DNA of 6,712 nt from Syntrophobacterales bacterium. Its GTDB lineage: Bacteria > Desulfobacterota > Syntrophia > Syntrophales > JAAYKM01. A program made the position numbers and the translations under genes. Positions 6,472 through 6,712 of this stretch are shown in pieces; position 1 is the stretch's first letter; each line of letters begins with the position of its first letter. The stretch is from the NCBI GenBank assembly GCA_031285215.1, contig JAITWQ010000226.1, positions 1-6,712 of the forward strand. The letters are read 5' to 3'. Under the pieces are notes generated by a model that saw nothing but the letters and a program-made list of their open reading frames with translations, did not search any database and was not told the DNA's origin.

Positions 6472-6712
6472 TTAAAAACTGCAAACCTTCCGGACAATGG
6501 CTTCCGCGTTGGAAAACATGACGTCCGTTTCTTCATCGGTCAAGGCGGCGCCGCGGGCGATCCGGCGGGCAAAGGCTTTGGTTACGAGATTATCGGGGGA
6601 ATGGGTGTCCGTATTCAAAACCAGAGGCACACCGTATTTCCGGGCACAGCTGGCCACATAACCGTTGGTCAGGCTGTGCCCTCTGCGCGTGGTAATCTCA
6701 AAATAAACGCCT
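6472..6712 (-). CDS. PHP-domain phosphohydrolase (histidinol-phosphatase-like), C-terminal part
   Basis: The frame is open from the right edge to the TAA at 6474-6472, giving the last 79 residues; the start lies outside the window. The visible part begins GVYFEITTRRGHSLTNGYVA and continues VPLVLNTDTHSPDNLVT, where the Asp and His of NTDTHS match the metal-binding pair near the C-terminus of PHP (polymerase and histidinol phosphatase) domains. The pattern matches small stand-alone PHP proteins annotated as histidinol phosphate phosphatase domain proteins, which hydrolyse phosphate esters with bound metals; the substrate here is unknown. An internal GTG (6657-6655) is not the true start, because the upstream residues are conserved in character and in frame. 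The gene is convergent to the MerR gene and belongs to a different unit from the translation operon. Confidence 0.85.
   Translation of the reverse strand, partial: GVYFEITTRRGHSLTNGYVASCARKYGVPLVLNTDTHSPDNLVTKAFARRIARGAALTDEETDVMFSNAEAIVRKVCSF

Overview
The window carries a conserved bacterial translation operon, read on the + strand: the 3' end of thrS, then infC, rpmI, rplT, pheS, pheT and ihfA. It is followed by a roughly 480-base gene-poor stretch, a small MerR-family regulator gene, and, convergent on the - strand, the 3' part of a PHP-domain phosphohydrolase gene that runs off the right edge. The order thrS-infC-rpmI-rplT-pheS-pheT-ihfA is shared with enterobacteria. The appended short MerR protein and the cysteine-cluster form of PheS fit Desulfobacterota (former Deltaproteobacteria), perhaps a Syntrophales-like organism. 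That placement is inference from gene order and protein style, not from a database comparison.

Bases 1-5519 are packed with translation genes. ThrRS and the two PheRS subunits charge tRNAs, IF3 controls initiation, and bL35 and bL20 are large-subunit proteins. IhfA (integration host factor alpha or a close HU-family relative) is a DNA-bending protein that rides at the end. Gaps are short (68, 34, 46, 62 and 18 bases) and rplT overlaps pheS by four bases, so co-transcription is likely. infC starts with the rare codon ATA behind a near-perfect Shine-Dalgarno sequence, the classical arrangement for IF3 autoregulation.

Bases 5520-5999 hold no credible gene. They contain a run of inverted repeats (5574-5610, 5640-5676 or alternatively 5672-5689, 5708-5760, 5768-5829) ending in a clear Rho-independent terminator at 5838-5862. 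This is either a structured 3' UTR of the ihfA message or an unannotated small RNA, and it is the least explained part of the window.

Bases 6000-6326 encode the MerR-type protein, probably from its own weak promoter downstream of that terminator. Bases 6327-6471 are a convergent intergenic gap holding a probable terminator for the - strand gene. The PHP gene occupies 6472-6712. Apart from the structured region, the window is orthodox; no mobile element, CRISPR array, tRNA or rRNA was seen, and no novel defence or biosynthetic system is visible.
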